The notes: generated by a model from the sequence alone, not told the origin. A DNA stretch of 64,000 bases from Zhengella sp020637775 (GCF_041397485.1 NZ_JAWKWO010000004.1:434001-498000), one strand, 5' to 3'; counted from the stretch's first letter, positions 1-9,883 are shown. Numbers and translations: made by a program.

Positions 1-1324
1 CCTCCACCGCGGCCATCGTCCAGGGCTGTCCGGCAAGCGCCGCCTCCACGGCGCGCGCGCGCTTCGGCGTGGCCGCCATGCCGCCATAGGCGATATGCAC
101 CTGCTGCACGCGGTTGTCGCCGTCCAGACGCAGCAGGAAGGCGCCCAGCACGGCGGTGATGTCCTCCTCGCGCCGCTTGGAAACCTTGTAGACCGCGAAA
201 CGCGCATCGCGCGGCGGCAGCGGCACCGACACGCTCTCGACGAACTCGCCCGCCGCCCGGTCCTGCCGGCCATAGTCGATGAAGAAATCCTCCAGCGGAA
301 TCGAGCGCCGGTTGTGATGCTTGCGCAGCGCCAGCGTGGCGCCCAGCGCGATCAACGGCGGCGGCATGTCGCCGATGGGCGAACCGTTGGCGATATTGCC
401 GCCGATCGTGCCCATGTTGCGGATCTGCTCGCCGCCGATCCGTTCGATCAGGCCCGACAAGGCAGGAACATCCGCGCCGAACGCCTCCGCGGCCCGGGTG
501 TAGCTGACCCCGGCACCGACCACCAGCGTCGTGCCATGCACATGCACCGTCTTCAGGCTGTCCAGATGGCCGGTAAAGACGACAGGCGAAAGGTCGCGCA
601 TGAACTTGGTCACCCACAGGCCCGCATCGGTGGCGCCCGAGACGATGGTGGCCTCCGGCGCGGCTTCCAGCACGCGGGCCAGATCCTCCGCGTCGGCAGG
701 GACGACGATGCGCCCGCCGGCGCTATCGATTTCCACGCGTGCGCCATCGGCCATTTCGCGCAGTTTCTGCGCCACCGCGTCGCGCTCGACGGCCAGCGGA
801 TCGTTCTCCGGCGATCCGTAACCGGAAATGGCGCGGCCCGCCCGCATGATGGATACGTAGCCGGTGCAGCGGCACAGATTGCCCTGAAGCGCCCGTTCGA
901 TCGTCCGGTCATCGGCCGCGGGATCGTTCATCCACAGCGCGTAGAGGCTCATCACGAAACCGGGGGTGCAAAACCCGCACTGAGACCCGTGGTGGTCGAC
1001 CAGCGCCTGCTGGACCGGGTGCAGGCTGCCATCCGCCCGTTTCAGGTGTTCCACCGTGACGACGTGGCATCCGTCGAGCGATCCGAGAAAGCGGATGCAG
1101 GCATTGACGCTTTCATAGGCCGGCGCGCCATCCGCCCCCAGCCGTCCGACAAGCACCGTGCAGGCGCCGCAATCGCCCTCCGCGCAGCCTTCCTTGGTGC
1201 CGGTCAGGCCGCGCCGGATGCGAAGGAAGTCGAGCAGCATGTCATCGGGGCGCACATCCTTCAGCGCCACGGTCTCGCCATTGAGCAGGAAGCGAATCTC
1301 CTTGCGGATTGCCGGTATCGTCAT
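1..1324 (-). CDS. xdhA: Xanthine dehydrogenase small (FeS/FAD) subunit, partial
   Basis: Carries electrons from the molybdenum subunit (which oxidises hypoxanthine and xanthine) through two [2Fe-2S] clusters to FAD and NAD. Seen: the N-terminal ferredoxin-like motif GCAEGDCGACTV (residues 46-57), the second cluster domain with QCGFCTPG and NLCRCTGY, then the FAD-binding motif GGNIANGSPIGD. The ATG at 1324 shares one base with the stop of hiuH (TGATG), so the two are coupled, hiuH first. The C-terminus runs off the left edge: 441 codons are visible and family members are usually about 480-500 residues. The large subunit xdhB is expected further left but is not in the window. Confidence 0.95.
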   Translation of the reverse strand, partial: MTIPAIRKEIRFLLNGETVALKDVRPDDMLLDFLRIRRGLTGTKEGCAEGDCGACTVLVGRLGADGAPAYESVNACIRFLGSLDGCHVVTVEHLKRADGSLHPVQQALVDHHGSQCGFCTPGFVMSLYALWMNDPAADDRTIERALQGNLCRCTGYVSIMRAGRAISGYGSPENDPLAVERDAVAQKLREMADGARVEIDSAGGRIVVPADAEDLARVLEAAPEATIVSGATDAGLWVTKFMRDLSPVVFTGHLDSLKTVHVHGTTLVVGAGVSYTRAAEAFGADVPALSGLIERIGGEQIRNMGTIGGNIANGSPIGDMPPPLIALGATLALRKHHNRRSIPLEDFFIDYGRQDRAAGEFVESVSVPLPPRDARFAVYKVSKRREEDITAVLGAFLLRLDGDNRVQQVHIAYGGMAATPKRARAVEAALAGQPWTMAAVE

Positions 1325-1698
1325 CAACTGCCCCTGTAGGTGGAATAGCCGTAGGGCGAAAGCAGCAAGGGCACATGATAGTGCGCCGCCGCGTCATCCA
1401 TGCCGAAGCGGATCGGGATTTCCTCCAGGAACAGCGGCCCGCCCGCCACCGGCATGGCCAACCCGTGAAGGCGGATATAATCGCCGGCATGAAAAACCAG
1501 TTCGAATGTACCCGTCTCGAAGGTTTCGGCAGGCAGGATCGGGCTGTCGGTCCTCCCGTCATCATTGGTCACCGTCTCGGCGATCTTCTCGCGTGTGCCC
1601 TCTGCCAGCCGGAAAAGCTCGATACGGATACCCTCGGCGGGCACGCCGCGCGCCGTATCCAGCACATGTGTCGTCAGATAACCGCCAGCCTTGCTCAT
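1324..1698 (-). CDS. hiuH: 5-hydroxyisourate hydrolase (transthyretin-like)
   Basis: Hydrolyses 5-hydroxyisourate, the product of urate oxidation, to OHCU. 124 residues, the usual length. The N-terminal HVLDTARG segment and the C-terminal YRGS tetrapeptide are hallmarks of bacterial HIU hydrolases rather than transthyretins. The frame stays open to an ATG at 1791, but the ATG at 1698 is chosen: it has AGGTGA five bases upstream, gives the family's N-terminus (MSKAGGYLTTHVLD), and the extra 31 codons would cover a likely operator. First gene of a leftward operon with xdhA and divergent from puuE. The uricase that would supply its substrate is not in the window. Confidence 0.93.
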   Translation of the reverse strand: MSKAGGYLTTHVLDTARGVPAEGIRIELFRLAEGTREKIAETVTNDDGRTDSPILPAETFETGTFELVFHAGDYIRLHGLAMPVAGGPLFLEEIPIRFGMDDAAAHYHVPLLLSPYGYSTYRGS

Positions 1699-1760
1699 TG
1701 CTTCACCTGTCTGTCCGCGCCGTGTGTCCACATCCGGGCGCAGCGTGTTGCGATCTTCGA

Positions 1761-1780
1761 ATTTGACCATACGGTCCACA
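1761..1780. promoter_or_regulatory. Candidate operator in the hiuH-puuE divergent spacer
   Basis: A perfect palindrome GACC-ATAC-GGTC (1765-1776) inside TTTGACCATACGGTCCA lies 65 bases upstream of hiuH and about 180 upstream of puuE, in a 254-base spacer otherwise without coding signal. Its form would suit a GntR- or other HTH-type purine regulator. No regulator gene is adjacent, so the binding protein is unknown; this is inference from symmetry and position only. Confidence 0.35.
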
Positions 1781-1952
1781 GTGTGACTCATTCAAGGCAA
1801 TGTCTTAAGCCCCCGCCTTGGCGCCCCCGCTCAAAACAGTTTCAAATTTTTCCGCATGTTGGCCGCGCCCCCGGTTGAAATAGTCTGTCGGGCAAGATTT
1901 TCATTGTCGGGCGCCGGCCCTGCGCCGGGCCTGGCCGGGAGCGAAGAGACCC

Positions 1953-3374
1953 ATGAAACGTTACGAGCGCGACATGCGCGGTTACGGCGCCCGCCCGCCC
2001 CATCCGCAATGGCCGGGTGACGCACACATCGCCGTCCAGTTTGTCATCAACTACGAGGAAGGCGGCGAAAACTGCCTTCTGCATGGCGATCCCCAGTCCG
2101 AAGCCTTCCTTTCGGAGATCACCGGCGCCACCAATTGGCCCGGCCAGCGCCACTGGAACATGGAATCGATCTACGAATACGGCGCGCGCGCCGGCTTCTG
2201 GCGCCTGCACCGCATGTTCACCGAAGCCGGCATTCCGGCCACCGTCTATGGCGTTGCCTCCGCGCTTGCCCGCTCGCCGGATCAGGTCGCCGCCATGCAG
2301 GAGGCGGGCTGGGAAATCGCCTCGCACGGACTGAAATGGATCGAGTACAAGGATTTCAGCGAGGAGAACGAACGCGCCCACATGCTTGAGGCGATCCGGC
2401 TGCATGCGGAAGTGACCGGCGAGCGCCCGCGTGGCTTCTACCTCGGCCGCGCGTCCATGAACACGGTGCCGCTGGCGGCACGCGAAGGCGGCTTCGACTA
2501 CATCTCCGACGCCTATGACGACGACCTGCCGCACTGGATCGCGATCGACGGGCGTGAACAGCTCGTCATCCCTTACACGCTCGACACCAACGACATGCGC
2601 TTTGCCGCCGTGCAGGGCTTCAATTCCGGCGAGCAATTCTTCACCTATCTGCGCGATGCCTTCGACACGCTCTATGCCGAGGGCATGGATGGCGCTCCGA
2701 AAATGCTCAATATCGGGCTGCATTGCCGTCTTGTCGGACGGCCGGGGCGCGCCCTGGCGCTCAAGCGCTTCATCGACCACGTGCTCAATCACGAAAAGGT
2801 CTGGGTGGCCCGCCGCATCGACATCGCCGAACACTGGAAACGCGTTCACCCTTATGCGCCGCCCCGCCTGAAGCCGTCTGCCATGGACGAGGCGGATTTC
2901 GTTGCCCGCTTTGGCTCGGTTTTCGAGCATTCGCCATGGATTGCCGAACGCGCCTTCGATCTGGAACTCGGGCCCGCCCATGACAGCGCCGGCGGCCTGC
3001 ACAATGCACTGGCCCGCGTCTTCCGCTCCGCGTCCGCCGACGAACGCCTCGGCGTGTTGCGCGCCCATCCGGATCTGGCTGGCAAACTGGCCCAGGCGAA
3101 ACGCCTGACCGCGGAATCCACCGCTGAGCAGGCTTCAGCCGGCCTCGATGCGCTGACCGATGCCGAGCGGGCGCGCTTCACCGCGCTGAACGAGGCCTAT
3201 ACGGCGAAATTCGGTTTTCCGTTCATCATCGCGGTGAAGGGCCTGACCAAAGCGGATATCCTCGCCGCTTTCGAGACCCGCATCGACAACAGCCGGGAAA
3301 TTGAATTCGCCACCGCCTGCAGGCAGGTCGAACGCATCGCGCTTCTGCGCCTGAAAGACATGCTGCCGGAGTGA
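1953..3374 (+). CDS. puuE: Bifunctional allantoinase (PuuE) - OHCU decarboxylase (UraD) fusion
   Basis: Two consecutive ureide steps in one 473-residue polypeptide. Residues about 1-305 form a NodB/polysaccharide-deacetylase-like allantoinase of the PuuE type, which opens allantoin to allantoate. Residues about 310-473 are an OHCU decarboxylase, which makes (S)-allantoin; it starts near FVARFGSVFEHSPW and includes AHPDLAGKLA and FGFPFIIAVKG. The chemical order (UraD before PuuE) is the reverse of the domain order. Its TGA is followed at once by allE. The fusion is common in Rhizobiales. Start is the ATG at 1953, preceded by GGGAGCGAAGAG. Confidence 0.93.
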   Translation: MKRYERDMRGYGARPPHPQWPGDAHIAVQFVINYEEGGENCLLHGDPQSEAFLSEITGATNWPGQRHWNMESIYEYGARAGFWRLHRMFTEAGIPATVYGVASALARSPDQVAAMQEAGWEIASHGLKWIEYKDFSEENERAHMLEAIRLHAEVTGERPRGFYLGRASMNTVPLAAREGGFDYISDAYDDDLPHWIAIDGREQLVIPYTLDTNDMRFAAVQGFNSGEQFFTYLRDAFDTLYAEGMDGAPKMLNIGLHCRLVGRPGRALALKRFIDHVLNHEKVWVARRIDIAEHWKRVHPYAPPRLKPSAMDEADFVARFGSVFEHSPWIAERAFDLELGPAHDSAGGLHNALARVFRSASADERLGVLRAHPDLAGKLAQAKRLTAESTAEQASAGLDALTDAERARFTALNEAYTAKFGFPFIIAVKGLTKADILAAFETRIDNSREIEFATACRQVERIALLRLKDMLPE

Positions 3375-3379
3375 GCGCC

Positions 3380-4210
3380 ATGAACGAGCCTCTTTACCAC
3401 GCCCCGCATGGCGGCCTTCCCGGCCAGTCGCAACTCATGACCGGCCGCGCCGTCTTCACAGAGGCCTATGCCGTCCTGCCGGCGGGCGTGCTGCGCGACA
3501 TCGTCACCAGCTATCTTCCCCATTGGAACAGGACCCGGCTGTGGGTGATTGCGCGCCCCCTGTCGGGCTTTGCCGAAACCTTCTCGCAATACATCATGGA
3601 AGTGGCGCCGGGCGGCGGCAGCATGCGGCCGGAAGAAGACGAGCGTGCCGAGGCCGTGCTCTTCGTCATGGAGGGCGAGATCACTGTCACCCTGGATGGA
3701 ATGGCGCATCGCATGACGCCCGGCGGCTATGCCTATCTGCCGCCCGCCAGCGGCTGGACGCTGACAAACGAGGGCGGCGCCCACGCCCGTTTCCACTGGA
3801 TCCGCAAGGCATGGCAACCGGTCGAGGGACTGGAAGCGCCCGAACCGCTGTTTCTCAACGAGCGCGACATCGCGCCAACCCCCATGCCGGACACACAAGG
3901 CCGCTGGGCGACCACCCGTTTCGTCGATCCCGCCGACCTGCGCCATGACATGCATGTCACGATCGTCACGCTGCAACCCGGCGGCACCATTCCCTTCGAG
4001 GAAACCCATGTCATGGAGCACGGGCTCTACGTGCTGGAGGGCAAGGGCGTCTACAAGCTGAACCGCGACTGGGTGGAAGTGGAGGCTGGCGACTTCATGT
4101 GGCTGCGCGCCTTCTGTCCGCAGGCCTGCTATGCCGGCGGCCCCGGCCCGTTCCGTTACCTTCTGTACAAGGACGTCAACCGGCACATGCCGCTGACGCG
4201 CTTCCCGTGA
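3380..4210 (+). CDS. allE: (S)-ureidoglycine aminohydrolase, bicupin
   Basis: Releases ammonia from (S)-ureidoglycine to give (S)-ureidoglycolate. About 276 residues with two cupin halves: residues about 60-130 (VLFVMEGEITVTLDG, then GGYAYLPP) and about 190-265, where the metal-site region reads EETHVMEHGLYVLEGKG. A GTG at 3371 overlapping the puuE stop (GTGA) is an alternative start; the ATG at 3380 is preferred because GGAG sits eight bases before it. It follows puuE directly and overlaps allA by four bases. The allantoate amidohydrolase (allC) that should make its substrate is not in the window. Confidence 0.9.
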   Translation: MNEPLYHAPHGGLPGQSQLMTGRAVFTEAYAVLPAGVLRDIVTSYLPHWNRTRLWVIARPLSGFAETFSQYIMEVAPGGGSMRPEEDERAEAVLFVMEGEITVTLDGMAHRMTPGGYAYLPPASGWTLTNEGGAHARFHWIRKAWQPVEGLEAPEPLFLNERDIAPTPMPDTQGRWATTRFVDPADLRHDMHVTIVTLQPGGTIPFEETHVMEHGLYVLEGKGVYKLNRDWVEVEAGDFMWLRAFCPQACYAGGPGPFRYLLYKDVNRHMPLTRFP

Positions 4211-4710
4211 GCCGCATCGTTACCGCCCGCCCGCTCACCCGCGAGGCCTTCGCCGGTTTCGGTGACGTGATCGAAACCGATGGCGCGGAGCATTTCGCCA
4301 TCAACAACGGCAAGTGCGAACGCTTTCACGACCTGGCGAAGGTGGAAGCCGCCGGTCCCGGCGGCCGCGTCCTGATCAATATTTTCCGCGGCACACCCTA
4401 TGCCATGCCGCTCGCCCTGTCGCTGGTCGAGCGCCACCCCTTCGGCAGCCAGGCCTTCATGCCGCTGTCGCCGCGCCCGTTTCTCGTCATCGTCTGCCCG
4501 GATACGGCAGATGGTCCCGGCCGCCCCCAAGCCTTCGTCACCGCGCCTGGACAGGGCGTGAATTATGCCCGAAACACCTGGCACGCGGTTCTGACGCCCA
4601 TCGGCGAACCGCAGGATTTCCTCGTCGTCGACCGTGGCGGCGAAGGCTCGAACCTGGAAGAGTTCACCTTCCCCGAGCCCTGGGAAATCCGGCTGCCGGA
4701 AGGAGACTGA
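4207..4710 (+). CDS. allA: Ureidoglycolate lyase
   Basis: Splits (S)-ureidoglycolate into glyoxylate and urea, ending ureide degradation. 167 residues, the normal AllA length. Start is the GTG at 4207, which overlaps the allE stop as GTGA; this gives the family N-terminus (PLTREAFAGFGDVI). The AllA-typical segments FINIFRG-like (LINIFRGTPY), HPFGSQAFMPL and GVNYARNTWHAVL are all present. The frame is open further upstream into allE, but that extension is only the shadow of allE. Confidence 0.93.
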   Translation: MSRIVTARPLTREAFAGFGDVIETDGAEHFAINNGKCERFHDLAKVEAAGPGGRVLINIFRGTPYAMPLALSLVERHPFGSQAFMPLSPRPFLVIVCPDTADGPGRPQAFVTAPGQGVNYARNTWHAVLTPIGEPQDFLVVDRGGEGSNLEEFTFPEPWEIRLPEGD

Positions 4711-4713
4711 CCG

Positions 4714-5310
4714 ATGACCGACGAATCCCGCCTGATCGACCGCATGCTCGACGTGATCGAGCATGACATCATCCCGCTGACCGAAGCCGGCGTTGCCAGG
4801 GGCAACAAGCTTTTCGGCGCCGCCATCCTGAGAAAGGATGACCTGTCGCTGGTGCTCGCCGAAACCAACAACGAACTCGAAAACCCGCTCTGGCACGGCG
4901 AGACGCACACGCTGAAACGGTTTTACGAAATGCCGGCCGAGCAGCGCCCAGACACGAAGGACTGCCTGTTCATTTCCACCCACGAACCCTGCTCGCTTTG
5001 CCTGTCGGCGATCACGTGGACCGGCTTCGACAATTTCGCCTACCTGTTCAGCCACGAGGACAGCCGCGATTCCTTCGCCATTCCGCATGACCTGAAGATC
5101 CTGAAAGAGGTCTTCACGCTCGATCCCGGCGGTTACAATGCGGAAAACGCCTTCTGGAAAAGCTGGTCCATTCCCGCTCGCGCCAATGCCCTGCCCGAGC
5201 CGGAGCGCAGCCAGGCGCTGGAGCGCATCGCCCGCATCAAGGCGAAATATGACCAATTGTCGGCCGCCTACCAGGACAACAAGGAAGGCAATGCGATCCC
5301 GCTCAATTGA
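4714..5310 (+). CDS. Nucleoside/guanine deaminase-like zinc enzyme
   Basis: Member of the CMP/dCMP deaminase fold with its zinc motifs WHGE (H and catalytic E) and HEPCSLC (two Cys ligands). 198 residues, about 40 more than a typical guanine deaminase or TadA, the extra length lying in a C-terminal helical tail. It lies three bases after allA in the ureide operon, so a role in deaminating guanine or another purine base ahead of xanthine dehydrogenase is likely, but the exact substrate cannot be read from the motifs. It converges on the ABC transporter genes, leaving only nine bases between stop codons. Confidence 0.8.
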   Translation: MTDESRLIDRMLDVIEHDIIPLTEAGVARGNKLFGAAILRKDDLSLVLAETNNELENPLWHGETHTLKRFYEMPAEQRPDTKDCLFISTHEPCSLCLSAITWTGFDNFAYLFSHEDSRDSFAIPHDLKILKEVFTLDPGGYNAENAFWKSWSIPARANALPEPERSQALERIARIKAKYDQLSAAYQDNKEGNAIPLN

Positions 5311-5319
5311 GGCGGGACG

Positions 5320-6005
<686 letters not shown>

Positions 6006-6009
<4 letters not shown>

Positions 6010-6755
6010 GCCTCCTCTCCCAGATAGGCTTCGCGGACCAGTGCATTGGCGCGGATTTCATTGCCGGTCCCGGTGGCGACAACCTTGCCATAGACCATCA
6101 CCGATATGCGGTCTGCCAGGGCGAAGACGGCATCCATGTCATGTTCGACCAGCAGGATCGGCGCTTCCGTCTTCAGGTCCGCCAGCAGACGGGTCAGCCG
6201 TTGCGAGCCGTCCGGTCCCATGCCCGCCATCGGCTCGTCCATCAGAAAGACCTTTGGCCGCATGGCCAGCGCGATGGCAATTTCCAGTTGCCGCCGCTCC
6301 CCGTGCGACAGGCCGGATACCGGCACATCGGCACGGCTTTCCAGTCCCGCGCGGGCGAGCGCCGCCATGGCCGGGCCGGTGAGCGCGCTGTCGCGCAAGG
6401 CGGAGCGGAAGAAATGGAACACGCCGCCGGCACGCGGCGAAACGGCCACCATCACATTGGCCAGCGCGGAAAACTCCGGCGCCAGCGCAGAAATCTGGAA
6501 GGTTCGAGCCAGCCCCAGCATGGCGCGCCGCGCCGGCGGTTCCTTTGTGATGTCGGCGCCATTGAAGCGGATCGCGCCGGCATCGGGAAGAATCTCCCCC
6601 GCGATCTGCTTGATGAGCGTGGTCTTGCCGGCGCCGTTCGGCCCGATCAACGCGTGAATCTCGCCCGGCCTGAGATCGATACTGACCTTGTCGCTGGCAA
6701 CCAGCGCACCGAAGCTGCGCGTGATGCCTTCCAGTTCAAGCACCGGATCAGCCAT
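6006..6755 (-). CDS. livG: Branched-chain-amino-acid-type ABC transporter ATPase (LivG-like)
   Basis: Second ATPase of the importer, 249 residues. Walker A GPNGAGKTT, a LivG-type signature LSHGERRQLEIA, Walker B VFLMDEPMAG, and the H-loop LLVEHDMD. A C-terminal extension (residues about 215-249) is usual for LivG. Its start overlaps the livM stop by eight bases and its stop overlaps the livF start by four, so the three are translated together. Confidence 0.92.
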
Positions 6756-7728
6756 GGCGGCGCTCCTTCAGCACGAAACCGGCCAGGCCACCGCGCGCGA
6801 ACAGCACCACGGCCAGAAGCGCCAGGCCGAGGAAGAACAGCCAGTGCTCGGTGAGGCCGCCAAGGAAATGTTCGAGCATCACGTAGAGCGCCGCGCCGGC
6901 AATGGGGCCGCCAAGCCGCCCCACTCCGCCAAGGATGACGAAAATCATGATCTCGCCCGATGTATGCCATGACAGCATGGCCGGGCTGACGAAGCGGTTG
7001 AGGTCGGCATAGAGCGCACCGGCAAGCCCGGTGATCATGGCGGAAATGACGAAGGCCACGAGCCGCACCCGGTAGGGACTGATGCCTGCGGAGGTGACAC
7101 GCAGCGCGTTCTGCCGCGCCGCCTCCAGCACAAGACCGAAACGCGAACCCGTCAGCCTTGCGGCCAGCACCGCCACGGCAACGAGCATGGCGAAAACCAG
7201 CAGGAAGAAGGACAGCGGATCGAGCGTGTTGACGCCGGGAAAGCCGTTGCGGACATAGATGGACAGCCCGTCCTCGCCGCCATAGGCCGGCCAGGAAATC
7301 GCGAAATAGTAGATCATCTGCGCGAAGGCGAGCGTGATCATGATGAAATAGACACCGGATGTCCGCAGGCTGATGGCGCCGATGGCCAGCGCCGCCAGTC
7401 CGGCGACGATCACCGCCACCAGCCAGAGAACCGGCATGAAGGTGGTGCCCTCGATCAGGAAAGGCCACTCGGTCAGCGGTTCGTAATTCTGGGCATGGCT
7501 GGACAGGATGCCCACCGCATAGCCTCCCAGCCCGAAGAACGCGGCATGGCCGAACGAGACGAGCCCGCCCTGCCCAAGCGCCAGGTTCAGCCCGATTCCG
7601 GCCATCGCGAACACTGCCACCTTGGTGGCCAGCGTGATGGTGAAGGTCTCCCCGGTGGCGAAGGCGATCAGGCCCACGGCCAGCAAGCCGGCGGCCAGAA
7701 TGAAGGTGAAAAAGCCCTCCGCGCGCAT
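6748..7728 (-). CDS. livM: ABC transporter permease (LivM-like)
   Basis: Inner-membrane permease of the HAAT importer, 326 residues, with about eight to ten hydrophobic segments starting at FFTFILAAGLLAVGLIAF and the family's cytoplasmic loop region near LRVTSAGISPYRVRLVAF. One base is shared with the livH stop and eight with livG. A frame shifted by one base is also open over this region but gives an Arg/His-rich, non-membrane product and is not a gene. Confidence 0.92.
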   Translation of the reverse strand: MRAEGFFTFILAAGLLAVGLIAFATGETFTITLATKVAVFAMAGIGLNLALGQGGLVSFGHAAFFGLGGYAVGILSSHAQNYEPLTEWPFLIEGTTFMPVLWLVAVIVAGLAALAIGAISLRTSGVYFIMITLAFAQMIYYFAISWPAYGGEDGLSIYVRNGFPGVNTLDPLSFFLLVFAMLVAVAVLAARLTGSRFGLVLEAARQNALRVTSAGISPYRVRLVAFVISAMITGLAGALYADLNRFVSPAMLSWHTSGEIMIFVILGGVGRLGGPIAGAALYVMLEHFLGGLTEHWLFFLGLALLAVVLFARGGLAGFVLKERRHG

Positions 7729-8699
7729 CAGGCCGCACTCCCGAACAGTCCGCCCGGCTTCAGCGCCAGAACCACGGCCATCAGCATGTAGATCAGGATG
7801 GAGGCGATGGCGGAACCGATCGTGCCTGCGCTTGAGGCATCCATGATCAGCCCGAGTGCCTGCGGCATGAGAAACCGGCCGAGCGTATCGGTGACGCCGA
7901 CCAGCAGCGCACCCACCAGCGCACCCTTGATCGATCCGATGCCGCCGATGACGATGACCACGAAGGCGAGGATCAGCACCGGTTCGCCCATGCCCACCTG
8001 GACCGACTGGATGGCACCGACCAGAGCCCCGGCAAGGCCGGCCAGCGCCGCTCCGAGCATGAAGACGATGGTATAGAGCCGGTCGATGTTCACGCCCAGC
8101 GCCGCGATCATCTCGCGGTCGGCATCGCCGGCGCGGATGCGCATGCCAAGGCGCGTTTTCGCCACCAGCACGAACAGTCCGGCCGCGATGGCCAGCCCCG
8201 CGCCGATGATGGCCAGCCGGTAGAGCGGATAGGTGATACCGCCCGGCAGCGCGATCGAGCCGGACAGCGCCTCGGGAATGTCGAGATAGAGCGGAAACGA
8301 GCCGAACAGCCAGCGCGTGCCTTCCGAGAAGACGAGGATGAGCGCGAAGGTGGCCAGCACCTGGTCGAGATGGTCGCGGTCATACAGCCGCCGCAAGACG
8401 GAAAATTCCACCAGCGCCCCGGCGGCGGCGGCAGCCGCGAGGCTGGCGGCAAGCCCGAGCCAGAACGAGCCGGTGGCAGCCGCCACGCCGGCGCAGGCAA
8501 ACGCACCCACCATGTAGAGCGAGCCATGGGCGAGGTTGATCAGCCCCATGACGCCGAACACCAGCGTAAGCCCGGCCGCCATCAGGAACAGCATCATGCC
8601 GAGTTGCAGGCCGTTGAGAACCTGTTCGAAAAACAGCGGAAGGGTCAGCGGTCCGGCTCCGGAAGAGCCTTGGCGGGCAGCCGGCCGGCCGCCCGCCAC
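7728..8699 (-). CDS. livH: ABC transporter permease (LivH-like)
   Basis: Partner permease, with the LivH hallmark FGVMGLINLAHGSLYMVGAF near residue 50 and about eight membrane segments. The reading frame starts at a GTG (8699), seven bases after the receptor stop, giving 323 residues, but this GTG has no clear ribosome site. A CTG at about codon 22, preceded by GGAG at eight bases, would give a protein beginning at TLPLFFEQVLNGLQLG, where LivH proteins usually begin. The true start is therefore uncertain. Confidence 0.88.
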   Translation of the reverse strand: MAGGRPAARQGSSGAGPLTLPLFFEQVLNGLQLGMMLFLMAAGLTLVFGVMGLINLAHGSLYMVGAFACAGVAAATGSFWLGLAASLAAAAAAGALVEFSVLRRLYDRDHLDQVLATFALILVFSEGTRWLFGSFPLYLDIPEALSGSIALPGGITYPLYRLAIIGAGLAIAAGLFVLVAKTRLGMRIRAGDADREMIAALGVNIDRLYTIVFMLGAALAGLAGALVGAIQSVQVGMGEPVLILAFVVIVIGGIGSIKGALVGALLVGVTDTLGRFLMPQALGLIMDASSAGTIGSAIASILIYMLMAVVLALKPGGLFGSAA

Positions 8700-8706
8700 A
8701 GGCGGA

Positions 8707-9846
8707 TCACATCTTGCACTCGGCCCCGTGCGGGTCCTGGTGGTTTTCGATTGCCGGACCGACGATGCGGTTGGTCACCACGTCGCCCTCCTTCACCACC
8801 TCGCGCATGTAGATGGTCTGGATCGGATGGTGGTTGGCCGCGAACTTGAAATCGCCGCGCGTGGACGCGAAATCGGCCGCTTCCAGCGCCGTGCGGAAGG
8901 CGTCGGCATCGCTGACATTGGCCTTGCCCTTGGCCGAGAGCAGCAATTGCGCCGTGTCATAGCCCTGGCTTGCATAGAGCGACGGCAGGCGGCCATATTC
9001 GGCCTGGAAGGCCTCCACGAACGCCTTGTTGGCCGCATTGTCGAGATCCTTGGACCAGTGCGACGTGTTCTTGACGCCCAGCGCCGCCTCGCCGACCGCG
9101 CCCAGGATTCCCTGGTCGAAGCTGAAGGCAGGCCCCATCAGCGGCTTGTCGGCGCCAGAGCCGGCATATTGCTTGATGAAGGAAATGCCCATGCCGCCGG
9201 GCAGGAAGAAGAAGACCACGTCGGCATCCGTCGCCTTGATCTGCGCGATCTCGGCGGCATAGTCGGTCTGCCCGAGCTTGGTGAAGACCTCGGCGCTGAC
9301 ATCGCCCTTGAACATGCGCTTGAAGCCGTTCACCGCATCCTGGCCCGCCGGATAGTTCGGCGCCATCAGGAACACGGAGTTCACCCCGTTCTCGCTCGCC
9401 CATGCGCCGGCAGCCTCGTAGAAGGCGTCATTCTGCCAGGCGACATTGAAATAGTTCTTGTGGCAGCCCTTGCCCGCCAGTTGCGACGGTCCGGCATTGG
9501 GCGACAGGTAGAACTTGCCCTGCGCCGTGACCGAGGGCACGACGGCCATGGCGAGGTTGGACCAGATGATCCCCGTCAGTACATCCACCTTGTCGGACTG
9601 GATCAGCTTGTCGGCCAGCTGCACCGCCACGTCCGGCTTGCGCTGGTCGTCCTCGATGACCACTTCGACCTCGGTATCGCCGGACTGCTTGACCGCCAGC
9701 ATGAAGCCGTCGCGCACATCGATTCCCAGGCCCGCGCCACCGCCCGAAAGCGTCGTGATCATGCCCACCTTCAGCGGCTCGGCCTGAACGGCCGTGGCCA
9801 TTAATACGCCGGCCAGCGCGGCCAGCACCTTTTTCGTCCTTGTCAT
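8707..9846 (-). CDS. ABC transporter substrate-binding protein (LivJ/Leu-Ile-Val-binding type)
   Basis: Periplasmic receptor of the HAAT importer. 379 residues with a Sec signal peptide (residues 1-22, cleavage near VQA-EP) and a type I periplasmic binding fold that starts LKVGMITTLSGGGAGLG. GGGAGLGIDVRDGF and IEDDQRKPDVAV are typical of receptors close to the aromatic/amide branch, but no ligand can be named. The ATG at 9846 has GGGAGGAAACGAC upstream. The gene lies 37 bases after the RAM-domain gene and seven bases before livH. Confidence 0.9.
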   Translation of the reverse strand: MTRTKKVLAALAGVLMATAVQAEPLKVGMITTLSGGGAGLGIDVRDGFMLAVKQSGDTEVEVVIEDDQRKPDVAVQLADKLIQSDKVDVLTGIIWSNLAMAVVPSVTAQGKFYLSPNAGPSQLAGKGCHKNYFNVAWQNDAFYEAAGAWASENGVNSVFLMAPNYPAGQDAVNGFKRMFKGDVSAEVFTKLGQTDYAAEIAQIKATDADVVFFFLPGGMGISFIKQYAGSGADKPLMGPAFSFDQGILGAVGEAALGVKNTSHWSKDLDNAANKAFVEAFQAEYGRLPSLYASQGYDTAQLLLSAKGKANVSDADAFRTALEAADFASTRGDFKFAANHHPIQTIYMREVVKEGDVVTNRIVGPAIENHQDPHGAECKM

Positions 9847-9883
9847 GTCGTTTCCTCCCGTTTTTTCCCGCTCGCGGCCTTCG

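Noticed and set aside
95..1339. 414-codon open frame on the plus strand at the left end
   Set aside because: Antisense to xdhA, whose cysteine and FAD motifs are unmistakable.
1699..1791. 31-codon N-terminal extension of hiuH
   Set aside because: Not found in the family, lacks a ribosome site and covers the symmetric site at 1765.
4099..4206. Longer AllA starting inside allE
   Set aside because: The added residues are a frame-shifted reading of allE; the GTG at 4207 gives the normal AllA N-terminus.
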